Program-made: the position numbers and the translations under genes
Notes under the pieces: model-generated
Told to the model about the DNA's origin: nothing
The model's input: only the letters and a program-made list of their open reading frames with translations
Database searches by the model: none
NCBI GenBank assembly: GCA_018398765.1
Contig: JAHBMJ010004200.1
Location: forward strand, 7,501 to 71,500
Origin: Chromera velia
Lineage: Eukaryota; Sar; Chromeraceae
Length of the DNA: 64,000 nt
Direction of reading: 5' to 3'
In this document: positions 1-13,300 of the stretch, piece after piece
Layout of the letters: the number at the start of each line of letters is the position of its first letter
Numbering within the stretch: the stretch's first letter is position 1

Positions 1-983
1 CAGTCTGCGCCTATTCGGCGCCACTTTCGGTGAATCCCCATCTCCCCCCCCTCCATGCCTCGGCGATGAATTGTTCTTGCTGAAGCAAGAACCCATTTGA
101 GAAGGACAGAGGTACCAGCTCCAAAGCAGTGAGACTTTTCGTCTAGTCTTTCTCTAAACAGTAGACTGATGCTTCCAGCAACAGTAAATCATGTGACCAG
201 CGCCATCAAACCGAACAAAGAGATGACACAATTGATGCCGATCGTTCTCCAGTGGATTTTCAGGCAGGAGAGAAACAGAACTTCCTGCGCCAGTGGATCG
301 AATCAAGAGTGCGGCGAATGGCTCTGTGGGGTATATGGTTGCCTGTTTCTCCTTCCTTGAGCAACTCGCCTGAATCTTCTCAATTAATTGCTTGTCTCTT
401 TCTTGAAGAAGGATTTGGCCCCCGAAAGCAAAGTTTCGTACTTAATTGTGGCGGCGCCGGCCGCGCGGCGCCGCCGTCTCCTTGAATCCAAGCCTTGAGA
501 GGATCGAATCTCGAGGGCCTTAGAGCGCCTTGGTGGTACGTGAGGTCGGGAGAGTTTGGCTGCCTGATGGCTGCCTGTGTATGCGTTCTTGGTAAAGAGA
601 ACTGAGGGGTGCATTGTTCCGCGGGGGTTCAGCTTCGTCATTCGACCTCCTTTAGATTGACGCAGAGGCGAATCGGTCCACCTACGCTTTTAGGCTTGAC
701 CATCGGATTTCTGTTGCCTGGTCCGGCACAGTGGTTTCTGATCAGAAGGCCGAATAATCCGATCACTCTTTGTGTGGATGATTTGTCGAGCAAAAGTTAG
801 CATATGATCGGTGTAGTGCGCGCGTGTTGAGGTTTGTGAAACAGACGTTCAATCTTTGCACTTCAATTATTTGGTCGGCTGCGCCAATCAGGTCGTCTGA
901 CGTTTCATCCGTTCAGACACCTCGATCCATCTGACGTTCGTTCCAGTGGTTTGTTTAAATATTGAAAGAATCAGGGAGGGAGG
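1..983. other. Upstream spacer of RPB10, no gene recognised
   Basis: I find no convincing coding region or structural RNA here. Short open frames on both strands overlap each other and have no recognisable motifs. The last few hundred bases presumably hold the promoter and 5' leader of the RPB10 gene that starts at 984, but I see no TATA-like box or other element that I can defend. Confidence 0.4.
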
Positions 984-1304
984 ATGATCGTGCCAGTAAG
1001 GTGCTTCACCTGCGGCAAGGTGATCGGTCATTTGTGGGACGAGTGGTTGCAGCTGCTGGAGAATGAGGTGCCCGAAGGGTAAGAGGGGGGCTGGGCCGTG
1101 GTTTCATCTTGCGCCTTGCTGAGTAATCATCGCTTCTCTTTCTTTCTTAGTGCGAGTGACTCCGTTGAACGAAGGGACTCTTGTTCAATGGCGGCGAGGG
1201 AAGATTGAGGGGGAGACAGGCAAAAGTGTAAAATTTGAAAAGTGCAAGTCACACATACAATCTCTCTCTCACACACACACCCACACACGCACACACACAC
1301 TCAC

Positions 1305-1358
<54 letters not shown>

Positions 1359-2443
1359 AGACAGAGACAAAGAGACCTGGACACTTTGTCGGCCTGTCTC
1401 TGACCCCGCTCACACACCTGCAGTCTCTCAGACACGTTCGACATGGGTTTCTGCATCTGGCTGCTTTTCAAAATCAAAAAGACCCTCACACACCTAGACA
1501 TACGGGCAGACACACATACACAGAGAGAGAGAGATAGAGCAAGAGAGCAAGCGAGAGAGCAAAAGAGATAAAGGGAGAGGGAGAGGGAGGGAGGGAGGGA
1601 AGGAGAGAGGGGGAGAGGGAGAGAGAGAGAGGGGGCAACAGAGAAAGAGAGAAGGAAAAGGAGAGAGAGCAAGAGAGAAAGACAGCAAGACAGAACGAGA
1701 GAAAGAGAGAACGATCGAAGTAGAGAGAGCGAGAAAGAGGGAGACCCTCTAAAAGGGAAGCGTCCCTTCAGCTTTTCTTCCTTTGTCTCGCTTCCTGCTT
1801 TCGGTGTGCAGACAGGCGCTGGGACGTCTTGGCCTCAAACGATACTGCTGTCGTCGAATGATTCTGACGCACGCAGACCTGATTGACAAGCTCCTTGCCT
1901 ACAACGGTCACTATGGTCTTTTTGCTAAATCTCTCTTCTTCATTGCCTCTTCTCTCTCTTTGACGCAGCATTCTTCTTTTGCTCGACATGTGCGTGCACA
2001 TTTTTAGACAGACGTTCTTACACACTTAGATCCGTTCATCGAATGGGCCCCCGTGTTTTCACAGATGCCGGGGCCCTCGCATACTCTGCATCCTTTCAAG
2101 GAGCTTTTCTTCCCATGGTGCTCTTGGACTTGTTGCTCTTCCAGCCGCTCCGACGCTGTTGACCACCTCCTTTTTTCCCAGCAGCTGTCGGCTGTTTTTG
2201 CTTTTGATTCTTCTTGCGATAGTGCAGGGTTCCTTTAGATTATTCAAGCGATGGAGTATACTTTTTTTTTCTGTCAGTTGTCGAGGGCGGTACTGTCAAG
2301 CTTGTTGCCGTACGTGTGTTGACGTCGTCCATTCTCTCTCTATTTTTCTCCCCCCCTCTCTGCCTCTCATCTCTTCTGTGTCTGCAGTTTATGACAAGAG
2401 AGAAGGAAGCCAGGATGAGGGGGTGGAAGAGATCATCAACTAA
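984..2443 (+). CDS. RPB10: RNA polymerase subunit RPB10 (ABC10-beta), 3 exons
   Basis: Small zinc-binding subunit shared by RNA polymerases I, II and III, acting in the nucleus. Exons are 984-1078, 1812-1906 and 2388-2443, giving 81 residues. The protein starts [15 protein letters not shown], which is the family N-terminus, and continues with [16 protein letters not shown]7, C10, C44 and C45 form the zinc site. Splicing G|gtaaga at 1079 to cag|ACAG at 1812 restores the family spacing ([13 protein letters not shown]). The second intron starts at 1907 and ends in a strong pyrimidine tract and tctgcag at 2387. The last exon gives an acidic tail ([11 protein letters not shown]) slightly longer than in yeast or human and is the least certain part. 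Intron 1 (733 bp) is packed with CA, GA, GACA/GACG and GAGAGG repeats. Confidence 0.93.
1262..1740. repeat. Microsatellite cluster in RPB10 intron 1
   Basis: Runs of CA, GA, GACA and GACG (about 1262-1365) followed by GA- and GGGA-rich tracts (about 1522-1740) fill most of the first RPB10 intron. Long open frames on both strands here are low-complexity artefacts. Confidence 0.85.
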
Positions 2444-3270
2444 CCGAGCCACACCGTCAGGGTCAGAATGGAAACCCTCCTTGCACGGAAAGCCTATCTT
2501 GTTAATTTCCGCCTAGATTTCCGCATGATTTTAACATGATACATTGATGAAGACGCTGATTGTTGGGGCAATGAGTGACACGGTGACACCGTACTGACAC
2601 GAAAAGTAGCACTGTAGCAGTAAGTATTGACAACACTGCTAGCAACACTGCTTCTAGCACTGCTTGCACTATGATCAATCCTAATTGGTGACGTTGGTAT
2701 AGATGCATTTAGTGATCGATATGTTCTCGCATTCGATCGTGCATTCACTCAACGTGTATGTATCAATCTCTATTCATCTTATCACCGCTCGATCCCATAA
2801 TAATCGGTTTCACTGCGTGCTTTCGCATGACAATCCACTGCTCTGCCTATTTCGTTTCACTGTTCTCATTGCACCTTTGTACGCCACATCTCTCCCATTG
2901 TCATCTAAGTTGCCTCTTCGCCGAGCCTTTCGGCGCGCTCATGTCAGCTCTCACATCGAGTCTAGCATCGAGTCTCATTAAATCTCAGTCTTCTCAGTTC
3001 AGTGCTCTGATTTCAATGCATGGCCTCTTCCCACTGTATTCTCTCTCATGTTTGGTTCTCGCTTTTTTCTGCCCACAGCTATCAACTCATTGCTCTTATG
3101 CCCCAGCTGTCACCCGGCGCAGACAGGTGGGTATGCAGGCAGGCCATGCTGTCCAAACCTGCCTGGGGTGACCCCAGGTAGTTTTGCCTAAGTTTATATA
3201 GAGCTGCGCCCCGGGCAGTTGTTGAAAGTTGCCTGGGGCGAACTTCGGCACCAACCTTATCATCATGAAC
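2444..3270. other. Spacer downstream of RPB10
   Basis: No gene recognised. It should include the 3' untranslated region of RPB10. 3150-3245 holds GC-rich imperfect repeats around 'tgcctggggtga' and 'gttgcctggggcga', which resemble the palindromic GC boxes at 3880-3925. Confidence 0.4.
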
Positions 3271-3389
3271 CACGGTGCACGTGCCTGACCGGGTTTACGC
3301 AAGGGACGTGCCGACGCGACCTCGCGATCTATATATGCATGCCGCGCATCAAAGGTCCGACCGGATGCACGATCTATACGTGCAGGCCG

Positions 3390-3586
3390 CAGCAAATGTG
3401 GTAGAAGAAGAATCTGAGAGGGAAGAGGTAGAGGAACGGAGAGAGGTGTTTCACATGGAGGACATATTAACAGAAGAACAGGCCGTAGCTGAAGAGAACC
3501 GCCGCAAAACATTCAGACAGGCAATCGATGCCTGTGTCCTTCACCACGGTGACCATGATAAGGCAGAAGATTTCAAGCTTGTCTGA
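3390..3586 (+). pseudogene. Exon-like acidic fragment, unknown
   Basis: An open frame ending in TGA at 3584-3586 reads as a charged, helix-like peptide (EEESEREEVEERR, then EEQAVAEENRRKTFRQAID). It has no recognisable start or domain and is followed at once by AT-rich sequence. It may be the end of a decayed mobile-element gene or simply chance; I cannot assign a function. Confidence 0.25.
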
Positions 3587-3589
3587 GAG

Positions 3590-4480
3590 GTGCCAATCCA
3601 AGTAAACAAAAAGTGACACATGCAACTTTGCATTGCTTATAAACTTATCGCAGAGTGGAAATTTACTCTAGAAAATTATTTAGAAAATTTGATTTAATTC
3701 TTTTCTATAAAATAATATCTAGAATTATATAAAAATTTTGATTTATTAATTTAATTTGAAGCATTGTAAATAAATCTTTAAAGTTGCGTTCAGATACTAA
3801 ATCGTAGAATAAAGGCATTTTTAAACTTTTTTCAACGTTTTTCACACTATAGAGAGAATGCAGAAAGACCCTCTGACTGCCTAGGGTGCCGCAGGCGGTC
3901 CTTACGGACCGCCTGGGGAAGGTCATACATAAGACCCCAAGCGGGGTCAGCGCAAGCAGTCATTCTGAAGGTTTAGACAACATGAGGCAGGCAGGTAAGC
4001 AGGCAGGCAGATATGCTAAACGGCAGAATAGGCAGACTCATAAAATGAGAGAATGACACTGGCAGAATAGCAGAAAGGCAGAGAGACATACAAACATGCA
4101 GACATAGGCACTGCCAGGCAGGCACTGCCAAGCAGGCAGGTAGGCAGACAGACAAACAGACAGACACACAGGCTACTCTCTCGGTGACCTTGTTTGCTCA
4201 TATCTCATCTCTTCACTTGCATTTCACTTTTTTTATCTTGCCTCTCTCATGCCATTTCTCTCAATTCCAACCTCTTATCCGACCTCTCAGACCTCTTATC
4301 TAACCTCTCAGCTGTACATATCTCTACATGCCACCTCACAAACAAACTGTGATATTCAGAAGTCGTAATGATCCCACTCTGCTTCCGTCTTAACGTTTCC
4401 TTCCTACACGATGTGTTACCACAATGTGTATCTTTCTCGTTTTCAATGTTTTTTCATTTACGAATTGTGTCTCTTTTCTT
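3590..4480. repeat. AT-rich tract with GC palindromes, then CAGG/CAGA-rich repeats
   Basis: 3650-3840 is strongly AT-rich. 3885-3925 contains a GC-rich inverted repeat (gcaggcggtcc / ggaccgcctg). 3985-4170 is a degenerate tract of caggcag and cagacaga units. No gene is supported in this stretch. Confidence 0.5.
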
Positions 4481-4484
4481 GTAG

Positions 4485-4760
4485 CTCACATTCAAGCTAG
4501 TGAGTACGGGTATACAGAGCATCGAGCAGAGGGGGTTGCAGACGATGCTGAGGTCTTGATGCTCCTTCACAGGGGGCAACACTACGGCTGGCTGTACCCT
4601 GCAGCCCCAGACGAGCCGTGTAACTACGTCAGGGTGGAGAATCAGCTGTTGAAGGTCAAGAGACGGACTTTCCCGTCTGAAGTAGCGCAGCCGATGGAGC
4701 CGACCATGGAGGAGAGAGGGGAGAAACGAAAGTGGGATGGCATTCTTTTCAGAGAGAAGG
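4485..4760 (+). pseudogene. Possible exon fragment, OTU-protease-like tail (weak)
   Basis: After a good acceptor (tttcttgtag, ending at 4483) an open frame reads AHIQASEYGYTEHR, then DDAEVLMLLHRGQHYGWLYP, then a basic/acidic tail. The LLHRGQHYGWL pattern recalls the C-terminal His strand of OTU-type cysteine proteases often carried by transposons. No catalytic Cys block is visible upstream. I treat it as an orphan or decayed exon; the family suggestion is weak. Confidence 0.25.
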
Positions 4761-4849
4761 TCATTCAATGTCGTCTTAGGTGTTTTGGTGTGTTTGTCCG
4801 GTTGCGATATCTTTGTATGTGTGGGTCTGAGACCAATTAGCCGAGTATG

Positions 4850-6640
4850 TAGAAGCATCTCAGATTTGTGATATGCATCGGAAAGAAGACAGCCTTCCTG
4901 GTTACCCAGCAGTACTTTCTTGCCATTTTTGTGAGGGCTTGCTATACAGTAGACATGACTGTTGCTGAGGCCCTACAGTTTTTTTTGGGAAAGGACTGTA
5001 TTCAGTACACCCGAGATAGACACAAAAAGAAGGTGTGCGTATGTATCAATCCCAATTTCTAAATTCCGTCTGAGCCACTTTGGTTGTGCTGTTGAGTTTC
5101 GGGGAGGGTGCATCGTAAAATTTAATCAGAAAGTGGGAGGGAGGGCATTCAAGCCTGCATCTTTGTTCTTCAATTTCGAACTTCACTCCCATATGGTCTC
5201 ATGAGGAGATCAATTTGTAGCACGTACTCAGCAGTCCAACGCAGTGAAGCAGAGAAGGCGAGAGAGACAGAAAGCAATTTCAGTGAACGGCCTCTAGGAA
5301 CGGCCTGTCTTCACTGAGCAAGCAGAAGGCCAGAAATGAGCTTCGTACCCGCTCTCTCGCCCTCACTGAGGGAAGAAATCCTGTTTAGGAAGTGGGAACG
5401 GCAATTGTGTTTGACTTGTATACAGATGTGAGACAGCAGTGGTCTCCCCACTCAGGAGAGACACTGCAGATAAATTTTGAATACAAATTTTTGTAAACAG
5501 TCTCCGCACCTTCCCCCTTTCTTATGTCTTCATTACAACAAGTTGCCTCTCCGCTTGCAGGCTCTGTCTAAGCTTCTTCGTCTTCAAATTTTCTGGTAGC
5601 AGCTGGAGAGGAATAGAGTGAGGCCTAGCAGAGAGAGGCAGAGAGATAAGAGCAACAAAAGAGGCTTGCTCTTTGTCAAGCGCGCGGTCTCAGAGTGTGA
5701 GCTCGCCAAACGCAGGTGCAAGCCCATAAAATCTGCAGGTTGAGCAATCTTGCTGATTCTGATTTAGAAGATGAATGAATAGAGATATTATATATGACCG
5801 TATACTGGCACCAAGCTATGTATGATGTAATCTAGGATGTAATATTGATATTGTATGATTATATATAATGATATGTACAAAACCTAGGCATGAATAGTAT
5901 TTAAAAGGCAATATATCGATTTATTTATACGTTATTATTTTTCAATTTTTTTTTATATTCTTTGAATGAGATTTGCTAGGCCGCAAATTTAGATAGACTT
6001 GATTGGCTGCACTGCAGGTGCGGACGATCTTAATATTTTTTTTTTAAGTGGACATTAGGTTCAAGGAGGTATAGTGATCATATCTAGGATCATGTTTGAT
6101 TTGATTTGATTCAGTTTGCATGATTTAAAACAGAGTTGAAGCTGAAATCAAATTATTATGTAGTTCAAGGACTGTTGAAGGACATTACTAACTTATCTTA
6201 AGGTATACATATAGTCTTTAACTCTAGCTTTAACTAGGTCTTCAAACCTCTATCAAATATATGACTTTGAACATTCAATACTATAAAGACTCAAAAAAAC
6301 TTTTCTTTCTTGAAATAAATTAATATTTCAAACTGCATCATATTTTAGACCGGGATCGATCATATCAGGTTCTAGATCAGGTTCTTTGTTTTTTGTTAAT
6401 ACACAAAATTTAAACCTATAGATTTAAACTAAAATTTAACTAATTAACTAGTTAATTAATCAATCAAACCAAGGAGTAAATCATCCAAATTATGTAAGTT
6501 TTAGTAGTTTTAGTAACTGTTTTACGATTCTCAAGAATAAAAAAGTCTTGTTACTTTTCATGAATATCATCATGATACTTTCAAATTTTGATTTCAATTA
6601 TGTACATCGACCATCGATTTAGAGTCTATAGTTTAGAGTA
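4850..6640. other. AT-rich spacer with a MITE remnant
   Basis: No coding region recognised. From about 5760 the sequence is strongly AT-rich. 5970-6066 resembles the right half of the TIR element at 29384-29617 (cgcag...gatctt...tttttttaagtg, ending ttcaaggaggt). 6067-6110 resembles the left end of the element at 25639-26100 (atagtga followed by tttgatttgatttg). Confidence 0.5.
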
Positions 6641-6644
6641 CATC

Positions 6645-9600
6645 TCATGCTTCAAGTTGATATCTGTCAATTGACTCTGCAAGGAGACTTGGCATAGGAA
6701 AGAGCTTTTGGAACCCGTCAGACTTCCGCGGCCTCCCTCGCTTTGCCTTCCCCTTTCCTCCCTGCCCTCCCTTTTCCCTCTCCTGCGTGTAGGCCTCCAA
6801 TTCCGCGTCTGTCAGCAAAGCAGCGTCCAAAGCGTCTTCAAGCTGCGCACAAAAAAGCAACCCGTGAGAGATGAAAATCCAGGAAGTCCCGGGACTTCAG
6901 ATTTTTTCAATGTTTTGCACGTCCATACAGTCTCATCTGTGAAGAGTCAGAAGTATACGTTTCATCTGCTATGACAAGGAAGACAGAGGGCGACCACTCA
7001 GTGTAGGAAAGAGGAGGAAGTCGATGGAACGAAAGCAGGGTGTTTCTGCCTGTCCGTCCGTCTGTCTGTCTGTCTGTCTGTCTCCCAGTCTGTCTATCAG
7101 TTTCTCTGTCTCTCGCTCTTCGTCTCTCTTTCTCTCTCTGTCTCTTTGTGTGAGTGTGTGTGTGACTTTGTGTGTGTGGGTGTGTGTGTGTGCGTGTGTG
7201 TGAACGAGAGAGGAGAGGCAGAGCAACACACACCCACACACACCCCCCCGGTAATCCATGCAATTCTTTCGCCCCCTGACCTCGTTTCGAAGTTTTGGGT
7301 CTGCAACAGAGGTCCCGATGAAGACAAGCTGTTGCCGTCTGTCTCCGAATTCTCCCTCGAAATCTCGTAAGATCTGCTCCTGCAGCCATAGAGAGATTTA
7401 TTTGTGTATGCATGAACAGCACAAAGTCTCGCAACTCTTTGCGCTCACTCTGTCTGTACAAACTTTTTGTGCTTGTTTGCATTCTCATGACAAGCACACG
7501 AACGAGTTCCCAAACAAACAAACAAACAAACAAACAAACAGCTGCATAAAAGAAAACACATTTGTTCGATCACGCCAACGAAAAGTGTTGTGCATAAAGG
7601 GAGTCGGGGCTTCTTCTTGCATTAAGAAAAGAAAGAAAGAAAACCTGGCTCACTGGAAAAGAGAGAACAGAATTCGGAAGGGGAGAAGAATCAGGATTAA
7701 AGCAAATGAAATCACAGAAAGAAAGAAAAAAAGAAAGAAAGAAAGAAAGAAAGAAAAAGCCTGCACAAACAAAAATCATCCACCAACGGTCCCTTCCCTT
7801 CCCTTCTCTTCTCTTCTCTTTTCTCCTCGATCGTTCCACCGTCTCCCTGAAAGAATTAAGGAACACTCACACTGACGCACGCATGCGCTGACTTCGAACT
7901 CTTCAGGCCAGTCCTCCCTGTCCCTCACGTCCCACCACAAGCCTGCAAGCAATGCATCAGTCAGTCAGTCAGTCAATCAGTCAGTCAATCAGTCAGTCAG
8001 GCGCAATGAATGCCTCATTGTAGTCATTGCATTGAGGGGAGGGCGCTGATGTGCTGGCAGTGCATTGACTTGGTCTATTCATTCATTGATTCATTTATTC
8101 ATCCATCCAGTCAGTCAGTCAGTCAGTCGGTCGGTCGGTCAGTCGGTCGGTCGGTCGGTCGGTCAGTCAGTCAGTCAGTCAGTCAGTCAGTCGGTCGGTC
8201 GGTCGGTCGGTCGGTCGGTCATTCATTCATTCATTCATTCATTCATTCATTCATTCATTTGTTCATTCATTCATTCATTCATTCATTCATTCATTCGTCC
8301 AGCCAGTCAGTCGTCATCATCCATGTGGGACGCTCGTTCAGATGCGGGAGCACACCCCTCTGTTTTCCGACCCCCTCCCGTCAGTCTGCTGCAAGGGATG
8401 CAGGCATGCATGGGTGGATGGCAGGCAGCCTTAAGGGGCGGGAAAAACAAGCCCTACACATGTATGTACACCCCTACCCTCACATATATATAGAGACTAA
8501 GAAGACACTAACTCACCCAAGAGTTGCATCTCAAAGGTTCGCCCCGCATGAGACCACTGATAACACCTGCACACACACACACACACACAGGTGCTTCACA
8601 GCTGCAACAGTCTACACGGGTCTCTCTCTCTGCCTCTCTCTCTGCCTCTCCCCGTCTGTCTCTTTTTCGTTCTCTCTTCCGATGCGTGCGTAGGGTGTGC
8701 GGCCGCTCCCTTGTATCATGCGCGTCTGCCCTTTCCCTTTTTTCTTCTCACGGAGAACCGATGCATGCAGGACTTGTGGGGACGTGGGTGCAGGGAGGCC
8801 ATTCGCCCATAACCCGAAGCTGCGAGGGCACTTCACATCATTTGAGCCCGCAGCCAGCAACATCTGACCATGGAGGAGTGAATTCAAATCGCACGAACAA
8901 AGAGTTGGCGGCGGGGCTGAAACCCGAGACAGCCCCGTGATACCCCCCGTGAATGCATTGGGGCCCCGAAAAGCGAAGATGAGAGGGCACTTAACAGAAG
9001 TACATTCAGGTGATTTGAGACAGACCCCCGGATCGAGAGACATGCAATCATGCCGCATCCGTGCAAAGTTTATTTCGCTTTCCGGGCCATTCGCGCGGAG
9101 TGCATCGGATCGGTCCGACAGCCTTCTCACCGGCACCGACTCATTCACCCACGTTCCCAATCACTCTCACACTCACACACGCACTGCTCCACTGACGCAC
9201 GCACGCACTGACAGGGTATCGGAGGATGCCAACCAGATGAAACCCTTCGACCGCACCACACCGCTCAGGGCCTCACGAACCCCCTCCCCTTTCACTTGTG
9301 AAGCTCCCTTTTCCTTCAAGCTCGAGGCGGAGACTTCTCCCTGCCCATCGGAGGTCAAAAGCTCTGCATGCAGAGAAGTTAAGGAAAAAAGAAAAACGAA
9401 AGAGCGAGAGAGAGAGAGACCGGGTCTTGCTTGCTTGTTTGAGAATCAAATGCGCCAAGCTTGAGAAAGAAATTCTCCTATCTATGCCAAGTGTCAACAC
9501 ATGATAGAGACAAAGGCCCTGAGAAAGAGACAAAACAAGTACACGACTCAGGAGCGAAACAAGCGAATCGAGGAGACACTGCCAGCATGATTTTCATGAA

Positions 9601-10322
9601 CAGCTGAGAAGATTTCCTTACCAACAGCCTTTTTTTAGACACTGCTTGACTGACCCTCCCCAGAGTTAGAAAATCATCACAGAAGACAAATGCTGGAAAC
9701 AGCAGCAAGGAGCAGATGAATGAAAGAGGAAACGGAAAACGGACTTTCGAGTGCCAAATGCTCCACTGTAGGGAGGTGCTGCATGACGGCAGAGAAGCGG
9801 CCGGGGTGGAAAGGCCGCCTCCTCTCGTAGACCCATGGGACGATGCCGTAGCGGGACTCTGCACTGCTCTGATGGTCGTGGTCGTGGTCGTGACTGTGAT
9901 CATGACTGTGCTCGTGCTCATGTTCGTGTTTGTGCTCATGCTCATGAACGTGTTCTTCGTGACTGTGTCCATGCTCTCCATGCTCGTGTTTGTGGTCTTT
10001 GTGTGTGTCCTCGTGAGCGTGTTTTTCTTTTTCTCCGTGAGAGTGGTCATCATGATGGTGCTCATGTTTGTGATCGTCCTTCTTCTTCTCCTCTGCTTTG
10101 GGCGAAACGGATCTGTAGTATTGTATGGAGTCCTGGAGGTCTTCCAAGGAGCTGTACTGACTGATGCCTCGGCCCTCCATGGCTCCTAGGAGAGTGGACG
10201 GAGGGACCTGGCCGAAGGAGGTCACCAGTTGCTGCATTCATTCATTCATGCAGTGAAGGGATTCAAATTCAAATCCACTCCCTCACTTCCGTTCGCCTTC
10301 CTATTCTTTCTTGCACAGAGAA

Positions 10323-10388
<66 letters not shown>

Positions 10389-13300
10389 CGGACATGCGCC
10401 GTCCGTCTAGATGGGAACGCAAAGAGAAGAGAAGAGAAGAGAAAAGAAGCTGTACGGAATTAAGAGGGGGGGGCGCCGGAGAGGAGAAGAAGAAGAAGAA
10501 GAAGAAGAAGAAGAAGGAGGAGAAGAAGGAGAAGAAGGAGAAGAAGGAGAAGAAGGAGAAGAAGGAGAAGAAGGAGAAGAAGGAGAAGAAGAAGGAGGAG
10601 AAGGAGGAGAAGAAGGAGAAGGAGGAGAAGGAGGAGAAGGAGGAGAAGGAGGAGAAGGAGGAGAAGGAGGAGAAGGAGGAGAAGGAGAAGAAGGAGGAGA
10701 AGGAGGGGAAGGAGAAGGAGAAGGAGAAGGAGGAGGAGAAGGAGAAGAAGGGGAAGGAGAAGGAGAAGGAGAAGGAGAAGGAGGAGGAGGAGAAGAAGAA
10801 GAAGAAGAAGAAGAAGAAGAAGAAACAAAAGGACAGCAACAGTTCTATGCTCTTTTCTGAGCTCCCAACAGAACGGGAGAGGTGGAAAGTGATCGCTCCT
10901 CACGTGTGGCGGCTGAAGACAGACTGACGCATCAGATCCAACACCAGATGCCTAACGGAACACGCAAAACTGTTTCTCACTTTTCGTCTCACGGGGATGT
11001 ACCTTGTTTGTGCATTGACGACAGGTAAAGAGACCGACTGACAGACTGACTGACTGACTGACCTTTGCGTGTGGGTTGAGGGTCCGCAGAATTTCAGAGA
11101 GAGTTTTGACTTGTTCGGGCCTCATGAGGTCTCTTTTGTTGACGACAATGATGTCGGCACACTCGATCTGCATGCAACAAGGCAGCTAGATGGATGGGTG
11201 AGTCGACACGCGCACGTGTGTGGTTGTATCTGCATGTGCATGTCCGTGTGGGGGATCGGATGCCTTTCCTTTCTGCGTCAGTACGTGCACGCGATTGTGT
11301 GCCTACTCGTTAGTCGGGTGGGGGGTTTTGGCATTTACATGTGGCTGCGCGAATGATCTCTTCCTTTCTTCTTCCCGACCAACCGACGGACCTGTTCAAC
11401 GAGAAGATCCACAATGGGCCTGTAGGCAGCGATATCCTGTGCTCCCATGGCTACCTCCTCCTCCGAGGCGAAGGCGAATTCCGGTGAGTCGATAGCGGCG
11501 TCCGAGCTCAAGTACGCCTTCAGGAACACAGAGGCATCCACGACTGTGACCATCGTGTCTAAACGGGCCTGCATTCATGCAGGGGGCAGGGGAGATGAGA
11601 GAGAGAGAACAAATAACGAATGAATGAATGAATGAAGTCAATCGAACTGAGATGAGTTGAATTCTCGAGTTTGTGGGACAGAAGAGCAAAAACAAAGTTC
11701 CAATGGAAAACAGAAGATGCTCAGAGGACTGAATAAGACCACCAAGTGGTTGGCTGGCTTTCCCCCCGTACGGCCGATTCTTTCACACCTCAACTGACTA
11801 ACCCTCCGACCCAAGAGGAGGAAAGGGCGCAAGCAGAGACAAGCAAGCGATCGCCGTGTCCCCTCCACGCGGCTTCCTTCCACAGAATCAGAGGGCGGAG
11901 GGGCAAAAAAAGAATAAACGGTACGAAATGAAAGCATAGAAGACTTTTAACAAGTCAGGCAAACAGATGGACAAATAAGGCAAGAGAAAAGAAACCATGA
12001 GGGAGGGACTTACGAAATTGATCAGTGCCCCAGGACTTTCTGCCATCGCCTCCAACTCCTGGAACAAGTCACGAATCACCTGCATCCATCCATCCACACC
12101 CAAACAAAGTAGTGTCCATAAACTGCACAAACTGTCGAGGAAAACTTAGAGATCACCAAGCAACGTCCTACTTAACATTCCTGTCTCGCAAAAAGTCACC
12201 GGCGCCTGTCCAGGAAGGCAGGCAGGCAAGATGTCACACATCCATGCTCCTCCGTGATGGATGCAAACAGACTGACAGCTTTAGATCATCTCTGAATCTC
12301 TGAACACAAACGAACGCACCCTGCCACTCTCTCAGACGAACACAATCTCTCTCCCTGTGAGTAGACACTCAGGGCAGAACGACTATTGCGAGTGAGACGC
12401 AGGGAGGGACGAGCGAGAAACATTCTCGACCAGCCAGCTGGCAAGGAAGAGAAGATGAATGCGGAGCTGAAAGAAGACAAAACCACACAGGCGAAGACTC
12501 CGACAGGTACCCCCCGAACCTTGGGTTCTGCGACTCCGCTTGCCTCCACCACGATGTGATCCCATTTTTGCCCCCTGATCTCCCCCATTTGCACGAGCTG
12601 CAGTGTGCAATTCCATGCAGAACAAAGCAGGAAAAGCACGCGAAGCAAGAAAAATAGCAAGTATCACGACGCTGAAATGCAAAACGACACAGAACTACGA
12701 CACTCGTTTTCTACTTCGTCTCGAAACTTGACTGTAAAAGAGAGGGGAAAAAAAGAAGGGAGAAAAAACAAAGACTTGAGGGACCAAACAGCGAAACTGT
12801 TCACCAACTCGAGGCAGCGACTGCATGGATGGAACAAAGTGTCAAGAAGAGGAAGACGAAGAAGAAGAAAGAGCGACCACAAGGTTGGACAGACATCAGC
12901 GACTGCGCGAATGAAGTCCTCACTCGCACTGCAGCAGGCGCAACCATTTTGGAGTTCAACTGTGTTTTCTGCACGGAACACACACGCACACGGAGACAGA
13001 GGGGACGGGGGGGCTTAGAAGCAACCAAAAGAAAAACCTTCAAACAGAGCGCACTTTTCTGTGAAAGATGGTAGACACGCAGACAGGTGCCTTGTTCTCT
13101 TTTGCACCAAAAGCGGAAGATGGGCCCATTGACACCTTTTCGAAACTTCTTGGGCGACTTCAATATAGATCCAGTGCAGAGCTGACTCTGCTTTTCATGG
13201 AAGCAACGTAACGATGGGTTTTCCTAGCTGACTTTCCAACATTGCACTGAAAATTTTGATTCGTTGTTTTCAGAATTCTGAGACGGAAAGCCCGATCGGC

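Noticed and set aside
8010-8693. Open frame of 227 residues with SQSVGRSV and SFIHSFIH repeats
   Set aside because: It is the translation of tetranucleotide repeats in an intron of the minus-strand CobW gene.
10229-10927. Long Lys/Glu- and Gly/Glu-rich open frames (and Leu/Ser frames on the other strand)
   Set aside because: They translate the pure purine tract inside a CobW intron; all frames are open because the repeat lacks stops.
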